A stretch of 64,000 nt of DNA from Cladorhizidae sp. MBARI D1340-BT2 (Eukaryota > Porifera > Demospongiae > Poecilosclerida > Cladorhizidae): assembly GCA_028752905.1 (NCBI GenBank), contig JAQNBH010000049.1, forward strand, positions 310,001 to 374,000, given 5' to 3'. The notes below the pieces were generated by a model. The model saw only the letters and a list, made by a program, of their open reading frames with translations, searched no databases and was not told the origin of the DNA. A program made the translations under genes and the position numbers. Shown in pieces: positions 13,579 through 27,219 of the stretch (positions are counted from its first letter, which is position 1; every line of letters begins with the position of its first letter).

Positions 13579-16309
13579 TTGACAAAATCTGGGACTTTGG
13601 TCTTGTTAATTAGGGCAGTTATGAATTGTACTCTTACTTGATGCTAAACATGTTAGCTTCGTAGATTATCCACACTTCACTGAATAGACTTGATGTATAG
13701 CTATTAAGATAGGACTCTCTAAGTGCTCTCTCTTGATACCAAACATCCATATATTCTGCACACTTCACTGTAATGGACTTGCAAGATAGGTATCTCTCAG
13801 TGTTCTCTATCTTGAGCTGAATATGTTAGCTTCATAGATTCTCCACACTTCACTGAATAGACTTGATATATAGCTCTAAAGGTAGGCCTCTCTCTGTTCT
13901 CTCTCTTGATACCAAACATCCGTATATTCTGCATACATAGAATCACAAGATAGGTTTCTCTATGTGTTCTCTATCTTGATGCTAAACAGGTTAGCTTCAT
14001 AGATTCTCCACACTTCACTGTATAAACTTGATATATAGCTATTAAGATAGGTCTCTCCCTGTGCTCTCTGTTGAAATCAAACATCCATAATATTCTGCAC
14101 ACTTCACTGTAATGGACTTGATATGATTCGAATGATAGGTTTCATTGTGTGTTCTCTATCTTGATATTTGCCCTAATTTGGTCTACATGTTTCTCATTTT
14201 CCCCCCAAAAATCTTGTTATTTTGCCGTAAAGCTCATAACTTTTCTACACTTTACGCAAAAAAGATAATTTTTATATCACCGGATAGCCCTTCTAATTAT
14301 CTGTCTTTTGTACGTGCCAAAATTTTGAGTACTCTAAGTATTAGCAAGTTATGGTGATTTGAAGTGGTAAGGTTTGCGATCTTTCCTGGCGTTTTCCAGT
14401 TGCCAAAGCGGTGGCCTGCCAGTGAAAAACCACTACATTTATTGATAATCTGTTGACATGTTGCAGATAAGGGCCTTCTCTATCAGTTGACAAAATCTGG
14501 GACTTTGGTCTTGTTAATTAGGGCAGTTATGAATTGTACTCTTACTTGATGCTAAACATGTTAGCTTCGTAGATTATCCACACTTCACTGAATAGACTTG
14601 ATGTATAGCTATTAAGATAGGACTCTCTAAGTGCTCTCTCTTGATACCAAACATCCATATATTCTGCACACTTCACTGTAATGGACTTGCAAGATAGGTA
14701 TCTCTCAGTGTTCTCTATCTTGAGCTGAATATGTTAGCTTCATAGATTCTCCACACTTCACTGAATAGACTTGATATATAGCTCTAAAGGTAGGCCTCTC
14801 TCTGTTCTCTCTCTTGATACCAAACATCCGTATATTCTGCATACATAGAATCACAAGATAGGTTTCTCTATGTGTTCTCTATCTTGATGCTAAACAGGTT
14901 AGCTTCATAGATTCTCCACACTTCACTGTATAAACTTGATATATAGCTATTAAGATAGGTCTCTCCCTGTGCTCTCTGTTGAAATCAAACATCCATAATA
15001 TTCTGCACACTTCACTGTAATGGACTTGATATGATTCGAATGATAGGTTTCATTGTGTGTTCTCTATCTTGATATTTGCCCTAATTTGGTCTACATGTTT
15101 CTCATTTTCCCCCCAAAAATCTTGTTATTTTGCCGTAAAGCTCATAACTGTTCTACACTTTACCCAAAAAATATAATTTTTATATCACCGAATAGCCCTT
15201 CTAATTATCTGTCTTTTGTACGTGCCAAAATTTTGAGTACTCTAAGTATTAGCAAGTTATGGTGATTTGAAGTGGTAAGGTTTGCGATCTTTCCTGGCGT
15301 TTTCCAGTTACCAAAGCGGTGGCCTGCCAGTGAAAAACCACTACATTTATTGATAATCTGTTGACATGTTGCAGATAAGGGCCTTCTCTATCAGTTGACA
15401 AAATCTGGGACTTTGGTCTTGTTAATTAGGGCAGTTATGAATTGTACTCTTACTTGATGCTAAACATGTTAGCTTCGTAGATTATCCACACTTCACTGAA
15501 TAGACTTGATGTATAGCTATTAAGATAGGACTCTCTAAGTGCTCTCTCTTGATACCAAACATCCATATATTCTATATTCTGCACACTTCACTGTAATGGA
15601 CTTGCAAGATAGGTATCTCTCAGTGTTCTCTATCTTGAGCTGAACATGTTAGCTTCATAGATTCTCCACACTTCACTGAATAGACTTGATATATAGCTCT
15701 AAAGGTAGGCCTCTCTCTGTTCTCTCTCTTGATACCAAACATCCGTATATTCTGCATACATAGAATCACAAGATAGGTTTCTCTATGTGTTCTCTATCTT
15801 GATGCTAAACAGGTTAGCTTCATAGATTCTCCACACTTCACTGTATAAACTTGATATATAGCTATTAAGATAGGTCTCACCCTGTGCTCTCTGTTGATAT
15901 CAAACATCCATAATATTCTGCACACTTCACTGTAATGGACTTGATATGATTCGAATGATAGGTTTCATTGTGTGTTCTCTATCTTGATATTTGCCCTAAT
16001 TTGGTCTACATGTTTCTCATTTCCCCCCCAAAAATCTTGTTATTTTGCCGTAAAGCTCATAACTGTTCTACACTTTACCCAAAAAATATAATTTTTATAT
16101 CACCGAATAGCCCTTCTAATTATCTGTCTTTTGTACGTGCCAAAATTTTGAGTACTCTAAGTATTAGCAAGTTATGGTGATTTGAAGTGGTAAGGTTTGC
16201 GATCTTTCCTGGCGTTTTCCAGTTGCCAAAGCGGTGGCCTGCCAGTGAAAAACCACTACATTTATTGATAATCTGTTGACATGTTGCAGATAAGGGCCTT
16301 CTCTATCAG
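13579..16309. repeat. Array segment U16-U18, ending in a mosaic 915-bp unit
   Basis: U16 is a KA unit (TTTACGCAAAAAAG), U17 an N unit with CAGTTACC, and U18 (15395-16309) a mosaic. Its first half has the 915-bp duplication, GGTCTCACCCTG and GTTGATATC, as in U24. Its second half has a 7-C run and the N haplotype, as in U25. U16-U17-U18-U19 therefore look like U22-U23-(U24/U25)-U26 with one monomer removed. Confidence 0.8.
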
Positions 16310-19300
16310 TTGACAAAATCTGGGACTTTGGTCTTGTTAATTAGGGCAGTTATGAATTGTACTCTTACTTGATGCTAAACATGTTAGCTTCGTAGATTAT
16401 CCACACTTCACTGAATAGACTTGATGTATAGCTATTAAGATAGGACTCTCTAAGTGCTCTCTCTTGATACCAAACATCCATATATTCTGCACACTTCACT
16501 GTAATGGACTTGCAAGATAGGTATCTCTCAGTGTTCTCTATCTTGAGCTGAATATGTTAGCTTCATAGATTCTCCACACTTCACTGAATAGACTTGATAT
16601 ATAGCTCTAAAGGTAGGCCTCTCTCTGTTCTCTCTCTTGATACCAAACATCCGTATATTCTGCATACATAGAATCACAAGATAGGTTTCTCTATGTGTTC
16701 TCTATCTTGATGCTAAACAGGTTAGCTTCATAGATTCTCCACACTTCACTGTATAAACTTGATATATAGCTATTAAGATAGGTCTCTCCCTGTGCTCTCT
16801 GTTGAAATCAAACATCCATAATATTCTGCACACTTCACTGTAATGGACTTGATATGATTCGAATGATAGGTTTCATTGTGTGTTCTCTATCTTGATATTT
16901 GCCCTAATTTGGTCTACATGTTTCTCATTTTCCCCCCAAAAATCTTGTTATTTTGCCGTAAAGCTCATAACTTTTCTACACTTTACGCAAAAAAGATAAT
17001 TTTTATATCACCGGATAGCCCTTCTAATTATCTGTCTTTTGTACGTGCCAAAATTTTGAGTACTCTAAGTATTAGCAAGTTATGGTGATTTGAAGTGGTA
17101 AGGTTTGCGATCTTTCCTGGCGTTTTCCAGTTGCCAAAGCGGTGGCCTGCCAGTGAAAAACCACTACATTTATTGATAATCTGTTGACATGTTGCAGATA
17201 AGGGCCTTCTCTATCAGTTGACAAAATCTGGGACTTTGGTCTTGTTAATTAGGGCAGTTATGAATTGTACTCTTACTTGATGCTAAACATGTTAGCTTCG
17301 TAGATTATCCACACTTCACTGAATAGACTTGATGTATAGCTATTAAGATAGGACTCTCTAAGTGCTCTCTCTTGATACCAAACATCCATATATTCTGCAC
17401 ACTTCACTGTAATGGACTTGCAAGATAGGTATCTCTCAGTGTTCTCTATCTTGAGCTGAATATGTTAGCTTCATAGATTCTCCACACTTCACTGAATAGA
17501 CTTGATATATAGCTCTAAAGGTAGGCCTCTCTCTGTTCTCTCTCTTGATACCAAACATCCGTATATTCTGCATACATAGAATCACAAGATAGGTTTCTCT
17601 ATGTGTTCTCTATCTTGATGCTAAACAGGTTAGCTTCATAGATTCTCCACACTTCACTGTATAAACTTGATATATAGCTATTAAGATAGGTCTCTCCCTG
17701 TGCTCTCTGTTGAAATCAAACATCCATAATATTCTGCACACTTCACTGTAATGGACTTGATATGATTCGAATGATAGGTTTCATTGTGTGTTCTCTATCT
17801 TGATATTTGCCCTAATTTGGTCTACATGTTTCTCATTTTCCCCCCAAAAATCTTGTTATTTTGCCGTAAAGCTCATAACTTTTCTACACTTTACCCCAAA
17901 AAGATAATTTTTATATCACCGGATAGCCCTTCTAATTATCTGTCTTTTATACGTGCCAAAATTTTGAGTACTCTAAGTATTAGCAAGTTATGGTGATTTG
18001 AAGTGGTAAGGTTTGCGATCTTTCCTGGCGTTTTCCAGTTGCCAAAGCGGTGGCCTGCCAGTGAAAAACCACTACATTTATTGATAATCTGTTGACATGT
18101 TGCAGATAAGGGCCTTCTCTATCAGTTGACAAAATCTGGGACTTTGGTCTTGTTAATTAGGGCAGTTATGAATTGTACTCTTACTTGATGCTAAACATGT
18201 TAGCTTCGTAGATTATCCACACTTCACTGAATAGACTTGATGTATAGCTATTAAGATAGGACTCTCTAAGTGCTCTCTCTTGATACCAAACATCCATATA
18301 TTCTGCACACTTCACTGTAATGGACTTGCAAGATAGGTATCTCTCAGTGTTCTCTATCTTGAGCTGAATATGTTAGCTTCATAGATTCTCCACACTTCAC
18401 TGAATAGACTTGATATATAGCTCTAAAGGTAGGCCTCTCTCTGTTCTCTCTCTTGATACCAAACATCCGTATATTCTGCATACATAGAATCACAAGATAG
18501 GTTTCTCTATGTGTTCTCTATCTTGATGCTAAACAGGTTAGCTTCATAGATTCTCCACACTTCACTGTATAAACTTGATATATAGCTATTAAGATAGGTC
18601 TCTCCCTGTGCTCTCTGTTGAAATCAAACATCCATAATATTCTGCACACTTCACTGTAATGGACTTGATATGATTCGAATGATAGGTTTCATTGTGTGTT
18701 CTCTATCTTGATATTTGCCCTAATTTGGTCTACATGTTTCTCATTTTCCCCCCAAAAATCTTGTTATTTTGCCGTAAAGCTCATAACTGTTCTACACTTT
18801 ACCCAAAAAATATAATTTTTATATCACCGAATAGCCCTTCTAATTATCTGTCTTTTGTACGTGCCAAAATTTTGAGTACTCTAAGTATTAGCAAGTTATG
18901 GTGATTTGAAGTGGTAAGGTTTGCGATCTTTCCTGGCGTTTTCCAGTTGCCAAAGCGGTGGCCTGCCAGTGAAAAACCACTACATTTATTGATAATCTGT
19001 TGACATGTTGCAGATAAGGGCCTTCTCTATCAGTTGACAAAATCTGGGACTTTGGTCTTGTTAATTAGGGCAGTTATGAATTGTACTCTTACTTGATGCT
19101 AAACATGTTAGCTTCGTAGATTATCCACACTTCACTGAATAGACTTGATGTATAGCTATTAAGATAGGACTCTCTAAGTGCTCTCTCTTGATACCAAACA
19201 TCCATATATTCTGCACACTTCACTGTAATGGACTTGCAAGATAGGTATCTCTCAGTGTTCTCTATCTTGAGCTGAATATGTTAGCTTCATAGATTCTCCA

Positions 19301-22300
19301 CACTTCACTGAATAGACTTGATATATAGCTCTAAAGGTAGGCCTCTCTCTGTTCTCTCTCTTGATACCAAACATCCGTATATTCTGCATACATAGAATCA
19401 CAAGATAGGTTTCTCTATGTGTTCTCTATCTTGATGCTAAACAGGTTAGCTTCATAGATTCTCCACACTTCACTGTATAAACTTGATATATAGCTATTAA
19501 GATAGGTCTCTCCCTGTGCTCTCTGTTGAAATCAAACATCCATAATATTCTGCACACTTCACTGTAATGGACTTGATATGATTCGAATGATAGGTTTCAT
19601 TGTGTGTTCTCTATCTTGATATTTGCCCTAATTTGGTCTACATGTTTCTCATTTTCCCCCCAAAAATCTTGTTATTTTGCCGTAAAGCTCATAACTTTTC
19701 TACACTTTACGCAAAAAAGATAATTTTTATATCACCGGATAGCCCTTCTAATTATCTGTCTTTTGTACGTGCCAAAATTTTGAGTACTCTAAGTATTAGC
19801 AAGTTATGGTGATTTGAAGTGGTAAGGTTTGCGATCTTTCCTGGCGTTTTCCAGTTGCCAAAGCGGTGGCCTGCCAGTGAAAAACCACTACATTTATTGA
19901 TAATCTGTTGACATGTTGCAGATAAGGGCCTTCTCTATCAGTTGACAAAATCTGGGACTTTGGTCTTGTTAATTAGGGCAGTTATGAATTGTACTCTTAC
20001 TTGATGCTAAACATGTTAGCTTCGTAGATTATCCACACTTCACTGAATAGACTTGATGTATAGCTATTAAGATAGGACTCTCTAAGTGCTCTCTCTTGAT
20101 ACCAAACATCCATATATTCTGCACACTTCACTGTAATGGACTTGCAAGATAGGTATCTCTCAGTGTTCTCTATCTTGAGCTGAATATGTTAGCTTCATAG
20201 ATTCTCCACACTTCACTGAATAGACTTGATATATAGCTCTAAAGGTAGGCCTCTCTCTGTTCTCTCTCTTGATACCAAACATCCGTATATTCTGCATACA
20301 TAGAATCACAAGATAGGTTTCTCTATGTGTTCTCTATCTTGATGCTAAACAGGTTAGCTTCATAGATTCTCCACACTTCACTGTATAAACTTGATATATA
20401 GCTATTAAGATAGGTCTCTCCCTGTGCTCTCTGTTGAAATCAAACATCCATAATATTCTGCACACTTCACTGTAATGGACTTGATATGATTCGAATGATA
20501 GGTTTCATTGTGTGTTCTCTATCTTGATATTTGCCCTAATTTGGTCTACATGTTTCTCATTTTCCCCCCAAAAATCTTGTTATTTTGCCGTAAAGCTCAT
20601 AACTGTTCTACACTTTACCCAAAAAATATAATTTTTATATCACCGAATAGCCCTTCTAATTATCTGTCTTTTGTACGTGCCAAAATTTTGAGTACTCTAA
20701 GTATTAGCAAGTTATGGTGATTTGAAGTGGTAAGGTTTGCGATCTTTCCTGGCGTTTTCCAGTTACCAAAGCGGTGGCCTGCCAGTGAAAAACCACTACA
20801 TTTATTGATAATCTGTTGACATGTTGCAGATAAGGGCCTTCTCTATCAGTTGACAAAATCTGGGACTTTGGTCTTGTTAATTAGGGCAGTTATGAATTGT
20901 ACTCTTACTTGATGCTAAACATGTTAGCTTCGTAGATTATCCACACTTCACTGAATAGACTTGATGTATAGCTATTAAGATAGGACTCTCTAAGTGCTCT
21001 CTCTTGATACCAAACATCCATATATTCTATATTCTGCACACTTCACTGTAATGGACTTGCAAGATAGGTATCTCTCAGTGTTCTCTATCTTGAGCTGAAC
21101 ATGTTAGCTTCATAGATTCTCCACACTTCACTGAATAGACTTGATATATAGCTCTAAAGGTAGGCCTCTCTCTGTTCTCTCTCTTGATACCAAACATCCG
21201 TATATTCTGCATACATAGAATCACAAGATAGGTTTCTCTATGTGTTCTCTATCTTGATGCTAAACAGGTTAGCTTCATAGATTCTCCACACTTCACTGTA
21301 TAAACTTGATATATAGCTATTAAGATAGGTCTCACCCTGTGCTCTCTGTTGATATCAAACATCCATAATATTCTGCACACTTCACTGTAATGGACTTGAT
21401 ATGATTCGAATGATAGGTTTCATTGTGTGTTCTCTATCTTGATATTTGCCCTAATTTGGTCTACATGTTTCTCATTTTCCCCCCAAAAATCTTGTTATTT
21501 TGCCGTAAAGCTCATAACTTTTCTACACTTTACCCCAAAAAGATAATTTTTATATCACCGGATAGCCCTTCTAATTATCTGTCTTTTATACGTGCCAAAA
21601 TTTTGAGTACTCTAAGTATTAGCAAGTTATGGTGATTTGAAGTGGTAAGGTTTGCGATCTTTCCTGGCGTTTTCCAGTTGCCAAAGCGGTGGCCTGCCAG
21701 TGAAAAACCACTACATTTATTGATAATCTGTTGACATGTTGCAGATAAGGGCCTTCTCTATCAGTTGACAAAATCTGGGACTTTGGTCTTGTTAATTAGG
21801 GCAGTTATGAATTGTACTCTTACTTGATGCTAAACATGTTAGCTTCGTAGATTATCCACACTTCACTGAATAGACTTGATGTATAGCTATTAAGATAGGA
21901 CTCTCTAAGTGCTCTCTCTTGATACCAAACATCCATATATTCTGCACACTTCACTGTAATGGACTTGCAAGATAGGTATCTCTCAGTGTTCTCTATCTTG
22001 AGCTGAATATGTTAGCTTCATAGATTCTCCACACTTCACTGAATAGACTTGATATATAGCTCTAAAGGTAGGCCTCTCTCTGTTCTCTCTCTTGATACCA
22101 AACATCCGTATATTCTGCATACATAGAATCACAAGATAGGTTTCTCTATGTGTTCTCTATCTTGATGCTAAACAGGTTAGCTTCATAGATTCTCCACACT
22201 TCACTGTATAAACTTGATATATAGCTATTAAGATAGGTCTCTCCCTGTGCTCTCTGTTGAAATCAAACATCCATAATATTCTGCACACTTCACTGTAATG

Positions 22301-25300
22301 GACTTGATATGATTCGAATGATAGGTTTCATTGTGTGTTCTCTATCTTGATATTTGCCCTAATTTGGTCTACATGTTTCTCATTTCCCCCCCAAAAATCT
22401 TGTTATTTTGCCGTAAAGCTCATAACTGTTCTACACTTTACCCAAAAAATATAATTTTTATATCACCGAATAGCCCTTCTAATTATCTGTCTTTTGTACG
22501 TGCCAAAATTTTGAGTACTCTAAGTATTAGCAAGTTATGGTGATTTGAAGTGGTAAGGTTTGCGATCTTTCCTGGCGTTTTCCAGTTGCCAAAGCGGTGG
22601 CCTGCCAGTGAAAAACCACTACATTTATTGATAATCTGTTGACATGTTGCAGATAAGGGCCTTCTCTATCAGTTGACAAAATCTGGGACTTTGGTCTTGT
22701 TAATTAGGGCAGTTATGAATTGTACTCTTACTTGATGCTAAACATGTTAGCTTCGTAGATTATCCACACTTCACTGAATAGACTTGATGTATAGCTATTA
22801 AGATAGGACTCTCTAAGTGCTCTCTCTTGATACCAAACATCCATATATTCTGCACACTTCACTGTAATGGACTTGCAAGATAGGTATCTCTCAGTGTTCT
22901 CTATCTTGAGCTGAATATGTTAGCTTCATAGATTCTCCACACTTCACTGAATAGACTTGATATATAGCTCTAAAGGTAGGCCTCTCTCTGTTCTCTCTCT
23001 TGATACCAAACATCCGTATATTCTGCATACATAGAATCACAAGATAGGTTTCTCTATGTGTTCTCTATCTTGATGCTAAACAGGTTAGCTTCATAGATTC
23101 TCCACACTTCACTGTATAAACTTGATATATAGCTATTAAGATAGGTCTCTCCCTGTGCTCTCTGTTGAAATCAAACATCCATAATATTCTGCACACTTCA
23201 CTGTAATGGACTTGATATGATTCGAATGATAGGTTTCATTGTGTGTTCTCTATCTTGATATTTGCCCTAATTTGGTCTACATGTTTCTCATTTTCCCCCC
23301 AAAAATCTTGTTATTTTGCCGTAAAGCTCATAACTTTTCTACACTTTACGCAAAAAAGATAATTTTTATATCACCGGATAGCCCTTCTAATTATCTGTCT
23401 TTTGTACGTGCCAAAATTTTGAGTACTCTAAGTATTAGCAAGTTATGGTGATTTGAAGTGGTAAGGTTTGCGATCTTTCCTGGCGTTTTCCAGTTGCCAA
23501 AGCGGTGGCCTGCCAGTGAAAAACCACTACATTTATTGATAATCTGTTGACATGTTGCAGATAAGGGCCTTCTCTATCAGTTGACAAAATCTGGGACTTT
23601 GGTCTTGTTAATTAGGGCAGTTATGAATTGTACTCTTACTTGATGCTAAACATGTTAGCTTCGTAGATTATCCACACTTCACTGAATAGACTTGATGTAT
23701 AGCTATTAAGATAGGACTCTCTAAGTGCTCTCTCTTGATACCAAACATCCATATATTCTGCACACTTCACTGTAATGGACTTGCAAGATAGGTATCTCTC
23801 AGTGTTCTCTATCTTGAGCTGAATATGTTAGCTTCATAGATTCTCCACACTTCACTGAATAGACTTGATATATAGCTCTAAAGGTAGGCCTCTCTCTGTT
23901 CTCTCTCTTGATACCAAACATCCGTATATTCTGCATACATAGAATCACAAGATAGGTTTCTCTATGTGTTCTCTATCTTGATGCTAAACAGGTTAGCTTC
24001 ATAGATTCTCCACACTTCACTGTATAAACTTGATATATAGCTATTAAGATAGGTCTCTCCCTGTGCTCTCTGTTGAAATCAAACATCCATAATATTCTGC
24101 ACACTTCACTGTAATGGACTTGATATGATTCGAATGATAGGTTTCATTGTGTGTTCTCTATCTTGATATTTGCCCTAATTTGGTCTACATGTTTCTCATT
24201 TCCCCCCCAAAAATCTTGTTATTTTGCCGTAAAGCTCATAACTGTTCTACACTTTACCCAAAAAATATAATTTTTATATCACCGAATAGCCCTTCTAATT
24301 ATCTGTCTTTTGTACGTGCCAAAATTTTGAGTACTCTAAGTATTAGCAAGTTATGGTGATTTGAAGTGGTAAGGTTTGCGATCTTTCCTGGCGTTTTCCA
24401 GTTACCAAAGCGGTGGCCTGCCAGTGAAAAACCACTACATTTATTGATAATCTGTTGACATGTTGCAGATAAGGGCCTTCTCTATCAGTTGACAAAATCT
24501 GGGACTTTGGTCTTGTTAATTAGGGCAGTTATGAATTGTACTCTTACTTGATGCTAAACATGTTAGCTTCGTAGATTATCCACACTTCACTGAATAGACT
24601 TGATGTATAGCTATTAAGATAGGACTCTCTAAGTGCTCTCTCTTGATACCAAACATCCATATATTCTATATTCTGCACACTTCACTGTAATGGACTTGCA
24701 AGATAGGTATCTCTCAGTGTTCTCTATCTTGAGCTGAACATGTTAGCTTCATAGATTCTCCACACTTCACTGAATAGACTTGATATATAGCTCTAAAGGT
24801 AGGCCTCTCTCTGTTCTCTCTCTTGATACCAAACATCCGTATATTCTGCATACATAGAATCACAAGATAGGTTTCTCTATGTGTTCTCTATCTTGATGCT
24901 AAACAGGTTAGCTTCATAGATTCTCCACACTTCACTGTATAAACTTGATATATAGCTATTAAGATAGGTCTCACCCTGTGCTCTCTGTTGATATCAAACA
25001 TCCATAATATTCTGCACACTTCACTGTAATGGACTTGATATGATTCGAATGATAGGTTTCATTGTGTGTTCTCTATCTTGATATTTGCCCTAATTTGGTC
25101 TACATGTTTCTCATTTTCCCCCCAAAAATCTTGTTATTTTGCCGTAAAGCTCATAACTTTTCTACACTTTACCCAAAAAAGATAATTTTTATATCACCGG
25201 ATAGCCCTTCTAATTATCTGTCTTTTGTACGTGCCAAAATTTTGAGTACTCTAAGTATTAGCAAGTTATGGTGATTTGAAGTGGTAAGGTTTGCGATCTT

Positions 25301-27219
25301 TCCTGGCGTTTTCCAGTTGCCAAAGCGGTGGCCTGCCAGTGAAAAACCACTACATTTATTGATAATCTGTTGACATGTTGCAGATAAGGGCCTTCTCTAT
25401 CAGTTGACAAAATCTGGGACTTTGGTCTTGTTAATTAGGGCAGTTATGAATTGTACTCTTACTTGATGCTAAACATGTTAGCTTCGTAGATTATCCACAC
25501 TTCACTGAATAGACTTGATGTATAGCTATTAAGATAGGACTCTCTAAGTGCTCTCTCTTGATACCAAACATCCATATATTCTGCACACTTCACTGTAATG
25601 GACTTGCAAGATAGGTATCTCTCAGTGTTCTCTATCTTGAGCTGAATATGTTAGCTTCATAGATTCTCCACACTTCACTGAATAGACTTGATATATAGCT
25701 CTAAAGGTAGGCCTCTCTCTGTTCTCTCTCTTGATACCAAACATCCGTATATTCTGCATACATAGAATCACAAGATAGGTTTCTCTATGTGTTCTCTATC
25801 TTGATGCTAAACAGGTTAGCTTCATAGATTCTCCACACTTCACTGTATAAACTTGATATATAGCTATTAAGATAGGTCTCTCCCTGTGCTCTCTGTTGAA
25901 ATCAAACATCCATAATATTCTGCACACTTCACTGTAATGGACTTGATATGATTCGAATGATAGGTTTCATTGTGTGTTCTCTATCTTGATATTTGCCCTA
26001 ATTTGGTCTACATGTTTCTCATTTTCCCCCCAAAAATCTTGTTATTTTGCCGTAAAGCTCATAACTGTTCTACACTTTACCCAAAAAATATAATTTTTAT
26101 ATCACCGAATAGCCCTTCTAATTATCTGTCTTTTGTACGTGCCAAAATTTTGAGTACTCTAAGTATTAGCAAGTTATGGTGATTTGAAGTGGTAAGGTTT
26201 GCGATCTTTCCTGGCGTTTTCCAGTTGCCAAAGCGGTGGCCTGCCAGTGAAAAACCACTACATTTATTGATAATCTGTTGACATGTTGCAGATAAGGGCC
26301 TTCTCTATCAGTTGACAAAATCTGGGACTTTGGTCTTGTTAATTAGGGCAGTTATGAATTGTACTCTTACTTGATGCTAAACATGTTAGCTTCGTAGATT
26401 ATCCACACTTCACTGAATAGACTTGATGTATAGCTATTAAGATAGGACTCTCTAAGTGCTCTCTCTTGATACCAAACATCCATATATTCTGCACACTTCA
26501 CTGTAATGGACTTGCAAGATAGGTATCTCTCAGTGTTCTCTATCTTGAGCTGAATATGTTAGCTTCATAGATTCTCCACACTTCACTGAATAGACTTGAT
26601 ATATAGCTCTAAAGGTAGGCCTCTCTCTGTTCTCTCTCTTGATACCAAACATCCGTATATTCTGCATACATAGAATCACAAGATAGGTTTCTCTATGTGT
26701 TCTCTATCTTGATGCTAAACAGGTTAGCTTCATAGATTCTCCACACTTCACTGTATAAACTTGATATATAGCTATTAAGATAGGTCTCTCCCTGTGCTCT
26801 CTGTTGAAATCAAACATCCATAATATTCTGCACACTTCACTGTAATGGACTTGATATGATTCGAATGATAGGTTTCATTGTGTGTTCTCTATCTTGATAT
26901 TTGCCCTAATTTGGTCTACATGTTTCTCATTTTCCCCCCAAAAATCTTGTTATTTTGCCGTAAAGCTCATAACTGTTCTACACTTTACTAAAAAAATATA
27001 ATTTTTATATCACCGAATAGCCCTTCTAATTATCTGTCTTTTGTACGTGCCAAAATTTTGAGTACTCTAAGTATTAGCAAGTTATGGTGATTTGAAGTGG
27101 TAAGGTTTGCGATCTTTCCTGGCGTTTTCCAGTTACCAAAGCGGTGGCCTGCCAGTGAAAAACCACTACATTTATTGATAATCTGTTGACATGTTGCAGA
27201 TAAGGGCCTTCTCTATCAG
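16310..27219. repeat. Higher-order block A (U19-U30, 10,910 bp)
   Basis: Twelve monomers whose order of variants is KA, K with CTTTTATACG, N, KA, N with CAGTTACC, 915-bp K with CTTTTATACG, N with 7 C, KA, N with 7 C and CAGTTACC, 915-bp K, N, and N with TTTACTAAAAAAA. The same twelve variants recur in the same order and with the same total length at 29944-40853. The offset between copies is 13,634 bp (15 monomers, two of them 915 bp). Confidence 0.92.
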
